DNA of 64,000 bases, from contig OY856412.1 in assembly GCA_963693085.1 (NCBI GenBank), positions 1,409,341,194 through 1,409,405,193 on the forward strand, given 5' to 3'. The notes below the pieces were generated by a model that was given only the letters and a program-made list of their open reading frames with translations, did not search any database and was not told the origin of the DNA. Within the stretch, counting starts at the first letter, position 1. Each line of letters opens with the position of its first letter. The position numbers were made by a program, and so were the translations under genes. The DNA comes from Alisma plantago-aquatica. Its lineage: Eukaryota; Streptophyta; Magnoliopsida; Alismatales; Alismataceae. Below, piece by piece: positions 34,553 through 45,182 of this stretch.

Positions 34553-34557
<5 letters not shown>
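34397..34557 (-). mobile_element. tRNA-derived SINE, copy 2, with intact A and B boxes
   Basis: On the minus strand, TGGCTCAAGTG fits the RNA polymerase III A box (TRGYNNARNNG). About 35 bases on, GGTTCAAATCCC fits the B box (GWTCRANNC). The body then matches the SINE at 27451-27616 through GCCACGGGC and the CTTTCTCTCTTAAT end. The element is about 160 bp with no poly(A); its 3' end meets (TA)n. The A and B boxes indicate a tRNA-derived head. Confidence 0.8.

Positions 34558-34620
<63 letters not shown>
34558..34620. repeat. (TA)n tract
   Basis: Pure TA at the 5' side of the minus-strand SINE. Confidence 0.96.
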
Positions 34621-34624
<4 letters not shown>

Positions 34625-35569
34625 TGTATGTATGTCTAGAAGTAGAATGGGGGATTCAAAATTTGGTGGAGTGTCATGTATTTCTAAAACTCAACAAGAC
34701 AAGCCTTTTGTGCTTTGTAACTTCTCTTTCTGAAATTCTACATTTCATACTTTTGTATCTTTTGGATAGTCTGTAGACCAAACATAAGCTCATATGGTTT
34801 CCTCTACATTATAAATTTACCTTTACAATAAAATATGTATTATGATAAAGAATTAATCCTCAATTGAATGATTTCAAGTATCCAAAATTTGCACAAAGTT
34901 CATGTGTAGAAAAAACCCATGTAATTTCTAAGATGATAATTGTTTAAAGTATACAAAGCCTAAATCACAATGATTTTAACATAATTCAAGTGTAGAACAT
35001 CACACGCACACTTGATTATATGCATTCTACACATATATATTCATTTTTTCCTATATATAACCTTGTCTTTGATAGTTACAAATGTTTTTATATTGGCCCC
35101 ACAATGTACAAAAAAATGTATGCTATCTAAATTTGATGTGTTAGAAAATTAAATTAATTTAGGTATATATAAAACCTTGAAATATGGATATATAAGGAAA
35201 TTTTTAATATTAAATTTACCCATAGAATCAATTTATTAACATCAAAAAACTCATTGTAGTTATAATTGTAATGTATTACTTGCATTAAATATGAAACATG
35301 TTCTTCTTTCACATTTATTAGGATTATAAAAAAAGGGTTTTATTATTTACATGAAATGTGATCCACTGTAATGAATCATCAATGAAATTATTTCCACCTA
35401 GCCTTACTTTATTTCCAAATGTGCATGTGGGCACATATTTTCTACGATGCACATGGGTTTGTCTAATCATGTAGAAAGCATGTCTTGACATGTAAATTTC
35501 AATGATTTGATAAATGATTAGGTTTTATGTTCCTAAATGATGATTTTTTATGCTCATGCTAGTACATTG
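34621..35569. other. AT-rich non-coding stretch
   Basis: Nothing recognisable. Confidence 0.5.
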
Positions 35570-35782
35570 TTGGCCTCTGGTATCAGTTTTCTTGACGTCA
35601 GTTTTCAAAAAAAATCAACACTGCAAGCCTATATCGTCAGTTGGTAATGCACAAACATTATTATTGGTTAAGTCTTGCCAATTAAACAAAAACAAGGGTA
35701 CTCCTTTTGTTACCGTTTCAACTCATTCGGGTCAAATGGATGTCACGAACAACCCACATTGGTTGTATAGAAACTGATGACA

Positions 35783-36958
35783 GAACCCTTCCAACAAAAT
35801 AAACTTTACCTTCAAAACCCCTATATCATCTATTTTTTTGATGAACCTAGCGTGTTTCCCTTTCCAATACCACCAAAAAGAGTAAGTACAAAAGAAAGTG
35901 ATCTAAGGTATATCACTAGCATAAAAAATAAACTAAAAAACTATACAAAAGGAAGAAGAAACTATCTGTACAGACTATGAGTATCTCTCATACATTAGTC
36001 CCAAGCGGATTCTATGCCTCTTTCAAAATTGTGGAAAGTTTGATGATTTCTCTCAAGCCATATATAGTATAGCACAAAAATTGTAGCAGCTATAGCATCC
36101 CCTTTAAGCTTCAATAGATGTTCCTTGGATCTCACATAAGGATCATAAATAGTAGAGAACCTGATCCAAATGAGAGAACTGAATTCACAAGTAAATAAAA
36201 TGTGATCCAAGTCCTCATAACCTTCCTTGTAAAGAATGCATCTTGATACCATACTATAACCCACTTTCTTCAGATATTCAAGCGTAGGTAGCTTATTTAA
36301 GAAAACCTTCCAAAGAAAGCAGGAGCACCTTCTACAAGTTTTACCTTTCCAGACCCAATCACGCCAAACAGTGGTCAGATTCTTAGACCTAACAAATTTC
36401 CAAGCATCCATGAGTTTAAAAGAAACTGAATTCTCAATGAGCAAAGAGTCTGTGTCACTAGTCGGATTAGGAAGTTGTTGAATAGATTCTAACAATTTTT
36501 CTGAGCCTCTAAAGCATGGGATAGACCAATCCCCATCCTGGATACAACAACTAAGCTTCAACCATAATTTTTCTATCAACCTACTCTGAAAGGAAATTTA
36601 CCATTGGGTAGAATAGGGTCTCTCCACAGGAGAATTTCATCTCTGTTCCCATGACTACAATTCAAATGAGGGACCATCATATATCTGAACTTTAGTAGCC
36701 TTTTAAACAACCAAGGAAAGCTTGGTTCACACTTCACAGTCCATAAAAACTTTAGTAGTCTTCACAGACTAATCCCTCTATGATCTATTATTCTCCATAA
36801 AACTAATGTCGCAGGTCACCTCCACTATAAAGAAAAGGACCTCCATAAGTCATGTGGTTTCAGTTCCTTCTTATAGAATCGACAATATTAGGCTCCATCC
36901 ATGTGCCCCGCAAAAATGTTTTCCCTCCAAATTGGGTTATGTCATTGACTCTTTTCCT
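35783..36958 (-). mobile_element. LINE (L1-type) 3' fragment inserted in the decayed CACTA
   Basis: The minus strand carries the end of a non-LTR retrotransposon ORF (next entry). The conserved region upstream of it, around 36600-36750, reads like the segment between RT and zf-RVT. The flanks at 35769-35782 and 36959-36972 share AGAAACTGATGACA. This could be a 14-bp target duplication or simply two copies of the CACTA subterminal motif. No poly(A) tail is visible, so the borders are uncertain. Confidence 0.6.
35995..36579 (-). pseudogene. LINE ORF2 C-terminus with zf-RVT domain
   Basis: The open frame of about 194 codons, without a proper ATG, matches the zf-RVT (PF13966) region at the C-terminus of plant LINE reverse transcriptases. 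It has a VRSKNLTTVWRDWVWKGK-like start, CRRCSCFLWKVFLNKLPT, then SRCILYKEGYEDLDHILFTC. In the canonical motif the second residue pair is CxLC; here the second Cys is Tyr, so the zinc site is damaged. The N-terminal endonuclease and RT are absent. It is an open remnant of a 5'-truncated insertion, not an active gene. Confidence 0.82.
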
Positions 36959-36959
36959 A

Positions 36960-37320
36960 GAAACTGATGACATGTGTCTTATTGAGGTTGGAATTTTTTT
37001 TGTAATGATAAGGACATATGTCATTGGTTTCTTAAAGTGTAATAGACAATAGAGTTTAACCTCTATTGTTGGTTTGGCAAACTAAATTGATGACTATGTG
37101 CGTAGTTAGGTTGGTGTTTTTTACTAGGGATAAGGACATATGTCATAAGTGGCCAATCTGTGATAGAGTTTACCCCCTATCGTCAATTTTGATGACCAAA
37201 CTAACGACTAAGTTCTTAGTAAGGTTCACATTGGTATTAGGTATAAGGACATCTTTTGTCAATTTTTAAGTGTCCAATTGACAATATAGTGTAACCTTTA
37301 TCACCGATTTCTTTTTTTTT
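36960..37320. repeat. Degenerate tandem/subterminal repeats of the decayed CACTA
   Basis: About three copies of a unit of roughly 110-130 bp recur. Each has GATAAGGACATATGTC, then AATAGAGTTTA-CC, then a (C)GTC...GATGAC inverted pair. Stretches such as TCGTCAATTTTGATGAC are reduced versions of the hairpins in the intact element. Confidence 0.6.
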
Positions 37321-38056
37321 TAAATCGACAACTAATTTCTTAGACATTGCTTTTTGGAGAAACATAGAGTAAGTTCTACCAAACAATGCCTATGAAACTT
37401 TCTTCCCCCATTATATGTTTCATCACGTGATAAGGTGTTTCCCCCATAGATTTGGCAATCGTGTGCTTAGCTGCTGCCGCCACTCTCTACCACCTATGCT
37501 ACTTTCACCTCCATCTCAACATATTCCTCCTCCTCTTCTACTATGGTCATTGCCTCCATTGTCACCTCTTGTTTGATCATCACCAATGTTGTTGTTGTTT
37601 GAGTTGTCGCCGCTACTACTACTTGAGTTTGCACAACAGTCTCTATTGTTGTTACTTCTTGAGCTACTTTATTTTTCTCTCTCCTCTCCTCTCCATTCTA
37701 GGGTTTTTTGTTTTATTTTTTAGTCATAATTGTTGATTTTCTATGTTGTGATAAACTTTTGTTATTTACTATATGTTTGACTATCTCCATGTCAGGTTAC
37801 AAAATTCTAACTGTTCATTTAATTATAATTGAAAATAATGCCTTTGAAAATGCATGTATAGTTGTTTGTTTCATTTTTTTTAGAATTCTCATATAAATTT
37901 TAAATAATATGTCTGATATCATTATCCATATATGGCATGAAAATTACGTCTATCCTTGTTTACAAGACCCCCAACCTAATGATGATAAATTCTTACAAAT
38001 GACCAGCAAATGTGTGGCATTAAAACCGATCCTAATCTATAAACTTTAATTTTAAA
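37321..38056. other. Leader-like pyrimidine-rich block and intron-like stretch of the decayed CACTA
   Basis: 37440-37700 is rich in CT and contains CTGCCGCCACT and CTCCTCCTC runs. It occupies the place of the GC-rich leader exon of the intact element. The 94-codon frame across it (37452-37736) is a low-complexity product and not called. Confidence 0.4.
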
Positions 38057-38385
38057 ATCATGGTGTTGTCCTAGAAACTTGTCTAAGATTTACTTATTTG
38101 TAATAAATCTTGGATAGTCCTCCAATTTGGAACCATTTCTAAACACTCAATCTCAGTTAGGATGTAAGTGTATAATGTGTATTTAGTTTTCAAGATCTTT
38201 CATCAACACTTCACTATTTGTTCTCTAAGTACATATGTAGGTGGGTATTTTCCCATCTACATCTTTAACATGGAGAATTGTGGGGAAATATTATCAAAAT
38301 ATTCTTGAAATCTGAATACACATTATACACATGCCAGAAAAATTAGGTGTTAAGAATGGGATAGGTGGTACACATTCATTACTAA
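38057..38385. repeat. Diverged copy of the CACTA intron foldback
   Basis: CCTAGAAACTTGTCTAAGATT, ATCTTGGATAGTCC, TAGGATGTAAGTGTATAATG, TTTGTTCTCTAAGTACATATG and ATACACATTATACAC are readable in the same order as in 9575-9840. They end with GGGATAGGTGGTACACATT. Only one unit is present. Confidence 0.85.
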
Positions 38386-38475
38386 ACCATAAACCCTAAA
38401 CCTTAATATGTAAACCCTTAACTCATAACCCTAAACCCTAAATGATAAACCCTAATCTCTATACCCTAATATCTA
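38386..38475. repeat. Degenerate telomere-like (CCCTAAA)n stretch
   Basis: About ten spaced ACCCTAA/AACCCTAAA words lie in 90 bp (AAACCCTAAACC, ATAACCCTAAACCC, GATAAACCCTAATC), interrupted by AT-rich bases. It lies between the foldback and the transposase relic. Confidence 0.7.
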
Positions 38476-38513
38476 AACACATGATTCAATACCAATTTTC
38501 TTTATGATCACAA

Positions 38514-38713
38514 AATGGATCAATCATGGATGACCATTACAAATTTCTACACTATGGATTTTATTACTGGTCTCGATCAATTTATAAGATTTGTAGAGAA
38601 ACATAGAGAATGACATAGAGATAGGTTGTATTTTCCATGCAATAATTGCATTGACAACTTGAAAGTTGACATTGTTGACAAAATCAAAGTCATGTCATGT
38701 GCAATGTGATTGT
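38514..38713 (+). pseudogene. Transposase N-terminal relic (Transpos_assoc) of the decayed CACTA
   Basis: Translation gives MDQSWMTITNF, then FITGLDQFIRF, then LYFPCNNCIDNLKV, collinear with residues 1-73 of the transposase at 10462. Stops and a shift are present. It ends without the catalytic region. Confidence 0.85.
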
Positions 38714-38720
38714 ATATGTC

Positions 38721-39056
38721 GTGACCTATCTTTTGATTAGCATAAATGCCAACCTTTAGAGAGAAATCCAGAACGTCAACCCAAATTATACTACAAAACA
38801 ACTAATTCTCGACAAATTTGATTAACACAATATAAGAAAAATGCAGGTAAACTTTTCCTTTTTCCTTACACATTGACTTCATAAATAATGTCACATCAAA
38901 GAACAACATTTTCAATTACACAAATTATATTCCATTCCACTAAAACCAAAACCAAAATCGTGTTACTCATATGTAGATCACTTTACATCAGTTATATATA
39001 GATGAAACAATAAACTCAATGCGCTACCCATCCTAGGAAAGAGAGAGTACATGGAC
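38721..39056. other. Non-coding stretch left of Cassandra
   Basis: AT-rich. Its first bases (GTCGTGACCTATCTTTTG) resemble 39927-39945 (GTCATGACCTCTCCTTTGG), so the two may be copies of one LTR end, but no more can be shown. Confidence 0.3.
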
Positions 39057-39158
39057 TGTAATGCCTGGGTCCACTTCCCAAGGCTCTAGCAGAGTTTCAA
39101 GAATGATGATTGGCCCCACAGACCACCACTACCCTTAACTGCGCACTTTTTCCCCACT

Positions 39159-39288
39159 CACACGCAAGCCAGGCTCAACTTCCCGACTGGTCACCCATCC
39201 TAGTACTACTCCAAGCTGAGCACGCTTAACTATGGAGTTATTTAGTGATGGGATCCCAAAAAAGGAGGTGCAGCTTGGTGATATGGGT
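39159..39288 (-). ncRNA. 5S rRNA-like domain in the Cassandra 3' LTR
   Basis: The minus strand reads GTTAAGCGTGCTCAGCTTGG and then TAGTACTAGGATGGGTGACC. The second is identical to the plant 5S box C region; the first is close to the A box. The 5' part (GATCCCATC-like) is diverged, and the CTTCCC of the 5S 3' part is present. In Cassandra this domain is known to act as an RNA polymerase III promoter. Confidence 0.88.
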
Positions 39289-39702
39289 ACTCCAATCATT
39301 CCTTATAAGATCATTTTATCCAAGGCCTAAAATCCTAAGATGTTACAATCTCCCCCACTTAGACTCTTGACGTCCTCATTAAGGCTAAACTATATGACCT
39401 CATAATATCACCCCATTTTAGTGCAGACCCAGAATGGCCCATGGAAACCCAACTCCCGATCATGGAATACCAGCGCAAGGGTGGCTACGTCCACCATGGA
39501 CATCCCTTTCCAACATGACTGGACCACACGGCTCAAGACTGGCATGCCACATGCCCATGTGGGCCCCACCTACTGGAGGGGTTATGGCTCTGATACCATT
39601 TTTAATGTCTGGACCCACTGCCCAAGGTTCTAGTAGAGTTTCAGGAATGATGTTGGCCCCATAGACCACCACTAGCCTTAATTGTGCACTTTTTCCTCAC
39701 TC

Positions 39703-39830
39703 ACACGCAAGACAAGGTCAACTTTCAAGCTGTTCACCCATCCTAGTACTACCCCAAGCTGAGCATGCTTAACTATGGAGTTCTTTAGTGATGGGCTCCT
39801 AGAAAAGGAGGTGCCCCTTGGTGATATGGG
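39703..39830 (-). ncRNA. 5S rRNA-like domain in the Cassandra 5' LTR
   Basis: Same domain as in the other LTR, with more changes. TAGTACTAGGATGGGTGAAC (one change in box C) and GTTAAGCATGCTCAGCTTGG (CG to CA) are still readable. Confidence 0.85.
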
Positions 39831-39895
39831 TAGTCCAATCAATCCTTATAAGATCATTTTATCCGAGGCCTCAAATCCTAGGATGTTACATGGAC

Positions 39896-41257
39896 ATTCT
39901 AATCCTTCTAGATTATCATATTTACATCTTCTTTGTCATGACCTCTCCTTTGGATAGCATTATACCTAAAACATTTAAAATAACCTCATGAGACTCATAT
40001 AGAGACCCAGTGAGTGGATGCCTTCCACTCAAGTTGAGTCTATACATCAACATCAAATTAAGTATAATGAACTTAAAAGAAACTTGAAGATATTGAAAAG
40101 TCTAGCAGATAGTTCAAGCATCTAATTGAATCAATTTTATGATAATAATCAAATAAATGAGATAATTTATTCACTTAGGCCAAATCCAACTCTAGAACAT
40201 CTTTAAGGGCATGTATATGAAGAAATCAATGGATACTACTTACTTAAATATGATAATCCTTTAGTATGAGTAATAATCCAAGTTCTAAACATTTAGAATC
40301 AATACACAATAATAACATCATATTTTTGACACCCCACCAGTCAGACCAGGAACACATCCTACACTCTATTGTTGAAGTACACATAAGACTTTTCTACCTC
40401 ACTAACCTATTCAAATGAGAAGTAAATACAAATCAAACTCACAATGGATATTGAATACCAACATCAACTAGTTGACAACTTTTAAGATCATATTCCAAAT
40501 CAGACTGGTAAGTATATGGAAGAAAGTTATATCTATAAAAGAATAAGAAAATCCCATAACAAGAATCATATTCAACAATACAATATATAATCTAGTAGAA
40601 AAATGAATGTAACAAGAACTCAACTCATGTTCTACAAGGCTTGTAATATTTTTATTCATTTTCCCTACAACTACTTTCCTTGTACATCACCAAGTAGAAG
40701 TCTCCATGCCTGATTCTCATGTCAATGACTCTCCATCACTATTTTATGGTTTAGCCGGCCACCCTAAGATATCAAATGCAAACCTTGGTCTAGTGTTGGG
40801 TTTCCTAATGAGACTCACATCCTCATCTCATGTACATGAGATAGTAACCAACAAAACAATACATCACATATCATCATTGCATATGACATATCATCATATT
40901 TCACATGTTTAACAATTTTCACTTCATCATAATATATTCCTAATGGTCATAGACTTTCAGAGTAAGGACTAAGGTCTAGAGCCACTCCAAATGACTCACT
41001 CCTAAATCCTAGTAGTCTAACCTTTAAGGTCTTGATCCACACTTTGGAAACTCATAATACTCCAACTACTACAAGGAGATCTATTTCAGTTCCCCAGTGT
41101 GGCACTTGAGGGAAACTCATCGTGTTCAAGGCACCTAACGAGATGTCTCATAATTTCAATTGTTATTAATTCTTTTTACTCATCTTAAAGAAGATTCAAT
41201 CATCATTTATCATATGTGTATGTTTTCACTTAACTAGAATGACATAAAGAAGATTAG
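39896..41257. other. Decayed LTR-like sequence, probably related to Gypsy element 3
   Basis: No coding sequence. Scattered phrases recall the LTR at 58218-61553 in the same order: GAGACCCAGTGAGTGGATG near 40004 against the CTCGCTCAGTGAATGAG region near 58671, and GTGTTCAAGGCACCTAA near 41122 against GTGTTCAGGGCACCTAA near 59320. It ends at the Gypsy 1 LTR. The assignment rests on a few short matches. Confidence 0.4.
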
Positions 41258-42122
41258 TGTAACATCCCTGACCTGGGTTATGAATTAACCCTAGATGTTT
41301 TGCTTAATAAGGTTGAGTATATTCTTAATCTTATCTTGGGAAAAGTAATTAGAGCTCATGAGAAACTTATGTTTCAAGTTTGGTCTTGTTTGAACAATGT
41401 TGAAGCAATGTTTGCTTATTTTGGACTAAAGTGCAAGTTACCCAGGTCGAGGGGTTAAATTGCAAATGTTGCATGATAAGATGTTCCTCTTTTGTTTATA
41501 CATCATAAGAATTAATATAATGTAGTGGTATGGTTCTCACAAGCTTGTAAAGCAATGTTTATGCATTAAAACCCAATTTTGGTGTAATGTGTAATTTACC
41601 CAAAACCTAGGGTTCAATATGCAAATTACCACTTCAATAAGGTCCTTAGTGTTTCTTGGCATCATGTAGAGCAAAGAAAATGAGAGGGGCATCTCATTTG
41701 AATTAAGTTGGAGGAGAGAGAATCTTGATATTAAAATAATCAAGATTTAATCTTAAGTGAAACCCTAATTCAATTTAGGGCAAAAATGAATGTATTAATT
41801 AAAGGGCCTTCAACCAAAATGTTATTGGTTGATTTTGAATAAGGATGGACGTTCTTTTTCCAAGATAAGGAACGAAAATATCTAAAGGAGGTGAAACTCC
41901 ACTCACCTTATTATAAAGGAAAGTAATTCCCAGTCACATATGGGATATTAATATAATAAGCATTAAGGTGCTTAATTTGTTTTTCTTTAAATCATGGATA
42001 ATGGAGAGGAATATGAGGCAATGAAGATAGCCTCGTATCCAAGGAGTTGAGGGGGGAGAGGCGGCATCATTTTTGGGATTAAATGCATTTTAATAAGGCA
42101 TTTTCTCTCTCATCAATTTCCT

Positions 42123-42129
42123 TATAAAA
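42123..42129 (+). promoter_or_regulatory. TATA box in the Gypsy 1 5' LTR
   Basis: TATAAAA in the context CCTTATAAAAGTGCC, identical at 48256-48262 in the 3' LTR. It lies about 865 bp into the 5.4-kb LTR, implying a very long transcribed R/U5 part. Confidence 0.5.
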
Positions 42130-42635
42130 GTGCCCTTTCCAAGCCAAAACAAAGGCTTTTTCGGATTTCTTTCTTTCCCCTTGCTTGCAAAACTGATCAA
42201 GGAGCTAGGGAGGAGCAGGAGGACGACCCCCAACCTGTTGGTAAGGTTCTTGATCCATTTCACCTTGATTCCATGGTGGAAATTGAAAATAAATTATGGA
42301 TTTCTTCCTATTTCGATCTCCTCTTCAATTCTAACCATTCCTTTTCACTCAAACCTTGAGGAAGAGCCTTGGAATGATGAAAGGAGTTGCATCCACCATT
42401 TTTTCCGTGGACATGGAGCTTTGGAGCTCAATTGGAGGCGGGTTTTATAACTTGAACCCTTTTTCATTGTTATTCAACCATTAATCTTGTAATTTCAATG
42501 ATTCCTTCATTATCTTGATTAATTGCTGGTTGAAATTGATTAATTCCTGAAATCAGAAGTTATTAGAACTTCAGGGACGAAGCTTGATGATGATTACATC
42601 ATCATAAGAACACACCTCCCAAAATATCTTTGGCA

Positions 42636-43955
42636 AACAGTTTGGAAGTTGGGACCAAACGGTTTCACCTAACCGTTTGGTGACCAAACGGTTTGCAAAC
42701 CGTTTGGGAGAATATGTTTCAAAACAGTTTGAGTGAGTTGACCAAGGGTTTACCGTTTGATATTACTGTTCCAAATTATGTTGGTTAATGACCCACCAAA
42801 TAATAGGGATTAACTCCAAAGGAATCGTGAGTTGAAAGCTAATCAATTAGGTAAACCTAATTGGATTAAGTGCTGATTTCCAACCTGATTAACTTGACCT
42901 TTTTGTGCAAACGGTTTCAAAAAAGTTTGAGGGAGTTGACCAAGGGTTGACCGTTTGATATTCCTGAAAATAATTAATTTGGTTAATAACTTACCAAATT
43001 TGAGGGGTTAATTCCCAAGGAATCGTGAGTTGAAGGCTAATCAATTAGGGAAACCTAATTGGATTAAGTGCTGATTTTTCAGCTTGATTAATTCGACTTT
43101 TTGGGAAAACAGTTTGAAAACCATTTGAGAGCATTGACCAAGGGTTGACCGTTTGAGATTCCTGATCCTAATTATGTTGGTTAATGACTCAAAATATTTG
43201 AGGGGTTAATTCCCAAGGAATCGTGAGTTGAAGGATAATCAATTAGGCAAACCCTAATTGGAATTATGCTGAAATTCCAATGAGTTGATTTGAGATTTTG
43301 GGTTGATTAGCCCAAACGGTTTCAAAACCGTTTGGGGATCACCCAAACGGTCTCAAGACCGTTTGGGGGTCACCCAAGACCGTTTGGATGTCTAGGGTCA
43401 AGTATGGATATGTGTTTAAAGATCCAAAGTGGTGGTATGAACCCTAATCGGCTAAGTGTTGATTTTGCAAGTGATTGAGATGATGTTTTGGGTTGATTGG
43501 CCCAAACGGTTTCAAAACCGTTTGGGGGTCACCCAAGACCGTTTGGAGGTATGGGGTTAAGTATAGTTGACCAATTGAAGGTCCAAAGGTACCAAATCAT
43601 ATTGCAATTAAGTGTTGATTTGTTGATCAACTCAATAGACTAAACCTTGATGGAATCTCACTAGAATCCAAGGTTTGGATGAGCCGAACGGTCTCAAGAC
43701 TGTTTGGGACTCATCCAAACGGTCTCAAGACCGTTTGGGGGTCATCCAAGACCGTTTGGAGGTCTAGGGTTGAGTATGGCTAAGCAATTGAAGATCCAAT
43801 GTCACTAAGTTGAAGTGTAATCAATTGCTGATTTGGTGATTAATCCAATGATCCAAACCTTAATTGGTTGACTTGGATTTTGATGATATGATGGGCAAAT
43901 GGTCTCAAGACCGTTTGGAGGGAATCCAAACGATCTCAAGACCGTTTGGGGTCAG
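42636..43955. repeat. AAACGGTTT / AAACCGTTT inverted-motif cluster in the Gypsy 1 5' LTR
   Basis: Roughly 25 copies of CAAACGGTYT or AAACCGTTTGG occur, many paired as hairpins such as CAAACGGTTT-CA-AAACCGTTTG or CAAACGGTCT-CA-AGACCGTTTG. The paired units keep matching changes: GGTTT with AAACC, GGTCT with AGACC. Confidence 0.88.
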
Positions 43956-44528
43956 GTCATGCCCAATTTGGATGAAGGTTCAATGGTTTCAAAATATCCA
44001 ATCTTGCATTGATTAGTGTTGATGGATCATCGTTTCCAAACCCTAATTCAATTGAATCAGACCCTAATTGATGACCAATTGAGGGTCAATTGAGGGTCAA
44101 ATCAGTTGAAGGTTGACCTGCTAAACTCAATTGAAGTATGAGTATAGGTCTAATTGATGATTGGTTCCATGAATTCAATGATTCAAGGAATCAACATTGG
44201 AAACCCTAATTCAATTGGATACCTTATGTAATGGAGGTCCAATGTGATTGAATCTTTGAGAATTAAGATGATAAATGTTCTATTGATCCAATGATGATTC
44301 GTAATGATAATCAATGAAGGTACAAAGGTTGAAACCCTAATAGTACCTAAGTGATTAGTGTCAATTAAGGGATGAATCCCTAATTGCTTATAGGATCAAT
44401 AACTTCATACACTATGTTAATCATAGTTGTATGAACTTGATTGAAGGGTTGATGTGACCTAATCAAGTTGAAAGGATGAAAGAATAGAATTCATATATGA
44501 ATATGATTCATGTGGTGATCTTCTGTAG

Positions 44529-44642
44529 TACGACCGTGCAAGGTAGCACGGCCGTGGTGGCTTCACTTTGCACGACCGTGCAAGGTAGCACGGCTGTGGT
44601 GACTAACCTTTGCACGGCCGTTCTTGGTTGCACGGCCGTGGT
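44529..44642. repeat. CACGGCCGTG motif cluster in the Gypsy 1 5' LTR
   Basis: Six copies of CACGRCCGTG or close variants lie within 115 bp. The counterpart in the 3' LTR is at about 50662-50780, with CG-to-CA/TG losses in several copies. Confidence 0.85.
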
Positions 44643-45182
44643 GCTCCATGCTTAACTTTTAGTTGATTTGAAAGGAACCTAATATGGTCTTTTTGTTAAT
44701 TCCTAACTTATGGATGAATCATAGTATTGGAAATGGCTGTATATTCTAAGTGAGTGACTAATGATCACTACCTTACAGGATAAATGTGATGAACTGGTAC
44801 ATACAATATTAGGATGGGTAATACCCTAATACAAGCTAAGTGTATGAAACTCAAGTAAGATAAAGGTGTTGAGGGAAGTGATACATCAAGATATGATAAA
44901 TATCACATCCAACACCCCAATACTGGTATACCTTGATGTGTTACAAGTCCAATATAATTGGATGAATAACACATGAGATGTGTCATGTCCATGGTTACAT
45001 TGAGATTAAATGTACCCTGTTGAATGTAGGTCAACATGCCTTATGAAAAGGGTTAATCTAAACCTATAAATTATGATGTAATCATAGTCTGGCAAAGATG
45101 AAAGAGAAATTCATGTTGTGTGTTGATAAATGATGAGAATAATGAAGTATGATTAAAATACTTATTATTCCATAATGATTCC

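Larger units (their letters stand above)
35570..38720 (+). mobile_element. Decayed CACTA element, same architecture as the intact one
   Basis: In order: degenerate subterminal hairpins (for example CATTGGTTGTATAGAAACTGATGAC near 35759, written here as two halves CATTGGTTG and AAACTGATGAC); an inserted LINE piece; further subterminal repeats (36960-37320); a pyrimidine-rich leader (about 37440-37700); the foldback unit (38057-38385); and the first 65 or so codons of a TnpD-like transposase (38514-38713). This is the same order as 7826-10680 of the intact element. TIRs are not recognisable and everything past the first transposase domain is gone. Confidence 0.72.
39057..39890 (-). mobile_element. 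Cassandra TRIM retrotransposon, complete
   Basis: Two LTRs of about 290 bp (39057-39347 and 39601-39890) each hold a 5S rRNA-like domain. TGGAC flanks both sides (39052-39056 and 39891-39895), the expected 5-bp duplication. On the minus strand the primer site TGGTATCAGAGCC (39598-39586) follows the right LTR. The polypurine tract AAGTGGGGGAGAT (39360-39348) precedes the left LTR. The 250-bp interior is non-coding, as known for Cassandra; movement must use enzymes of other elements. The open frames in it (for example 39421-39672) are chance. Confidence 0.96.

Noticed and set aside
35769..36972. AGAAACTGATGACA on both sides of the LINE piece as a proven target duplication
   Set aside because: The word is also the decayed CACTA subterminal motif, and no poly(A) is present, so it cannot be taken as proof.
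39421..39672. Three overlapping 70-76-codon frames in the Cassandra interior
   Set aside because: They lie in the known non-coding interior of a TRIM element and overlap on both strands.
41258..41270. Short LTR starts TGTAACATCC and TGTAAGGACC taken as one family
   Set aside because: The starts and gag are related, but LTR bodies, lengths and motif clusters differ, so I keep Gypsy 1 and Gypsy 2 as separate families.
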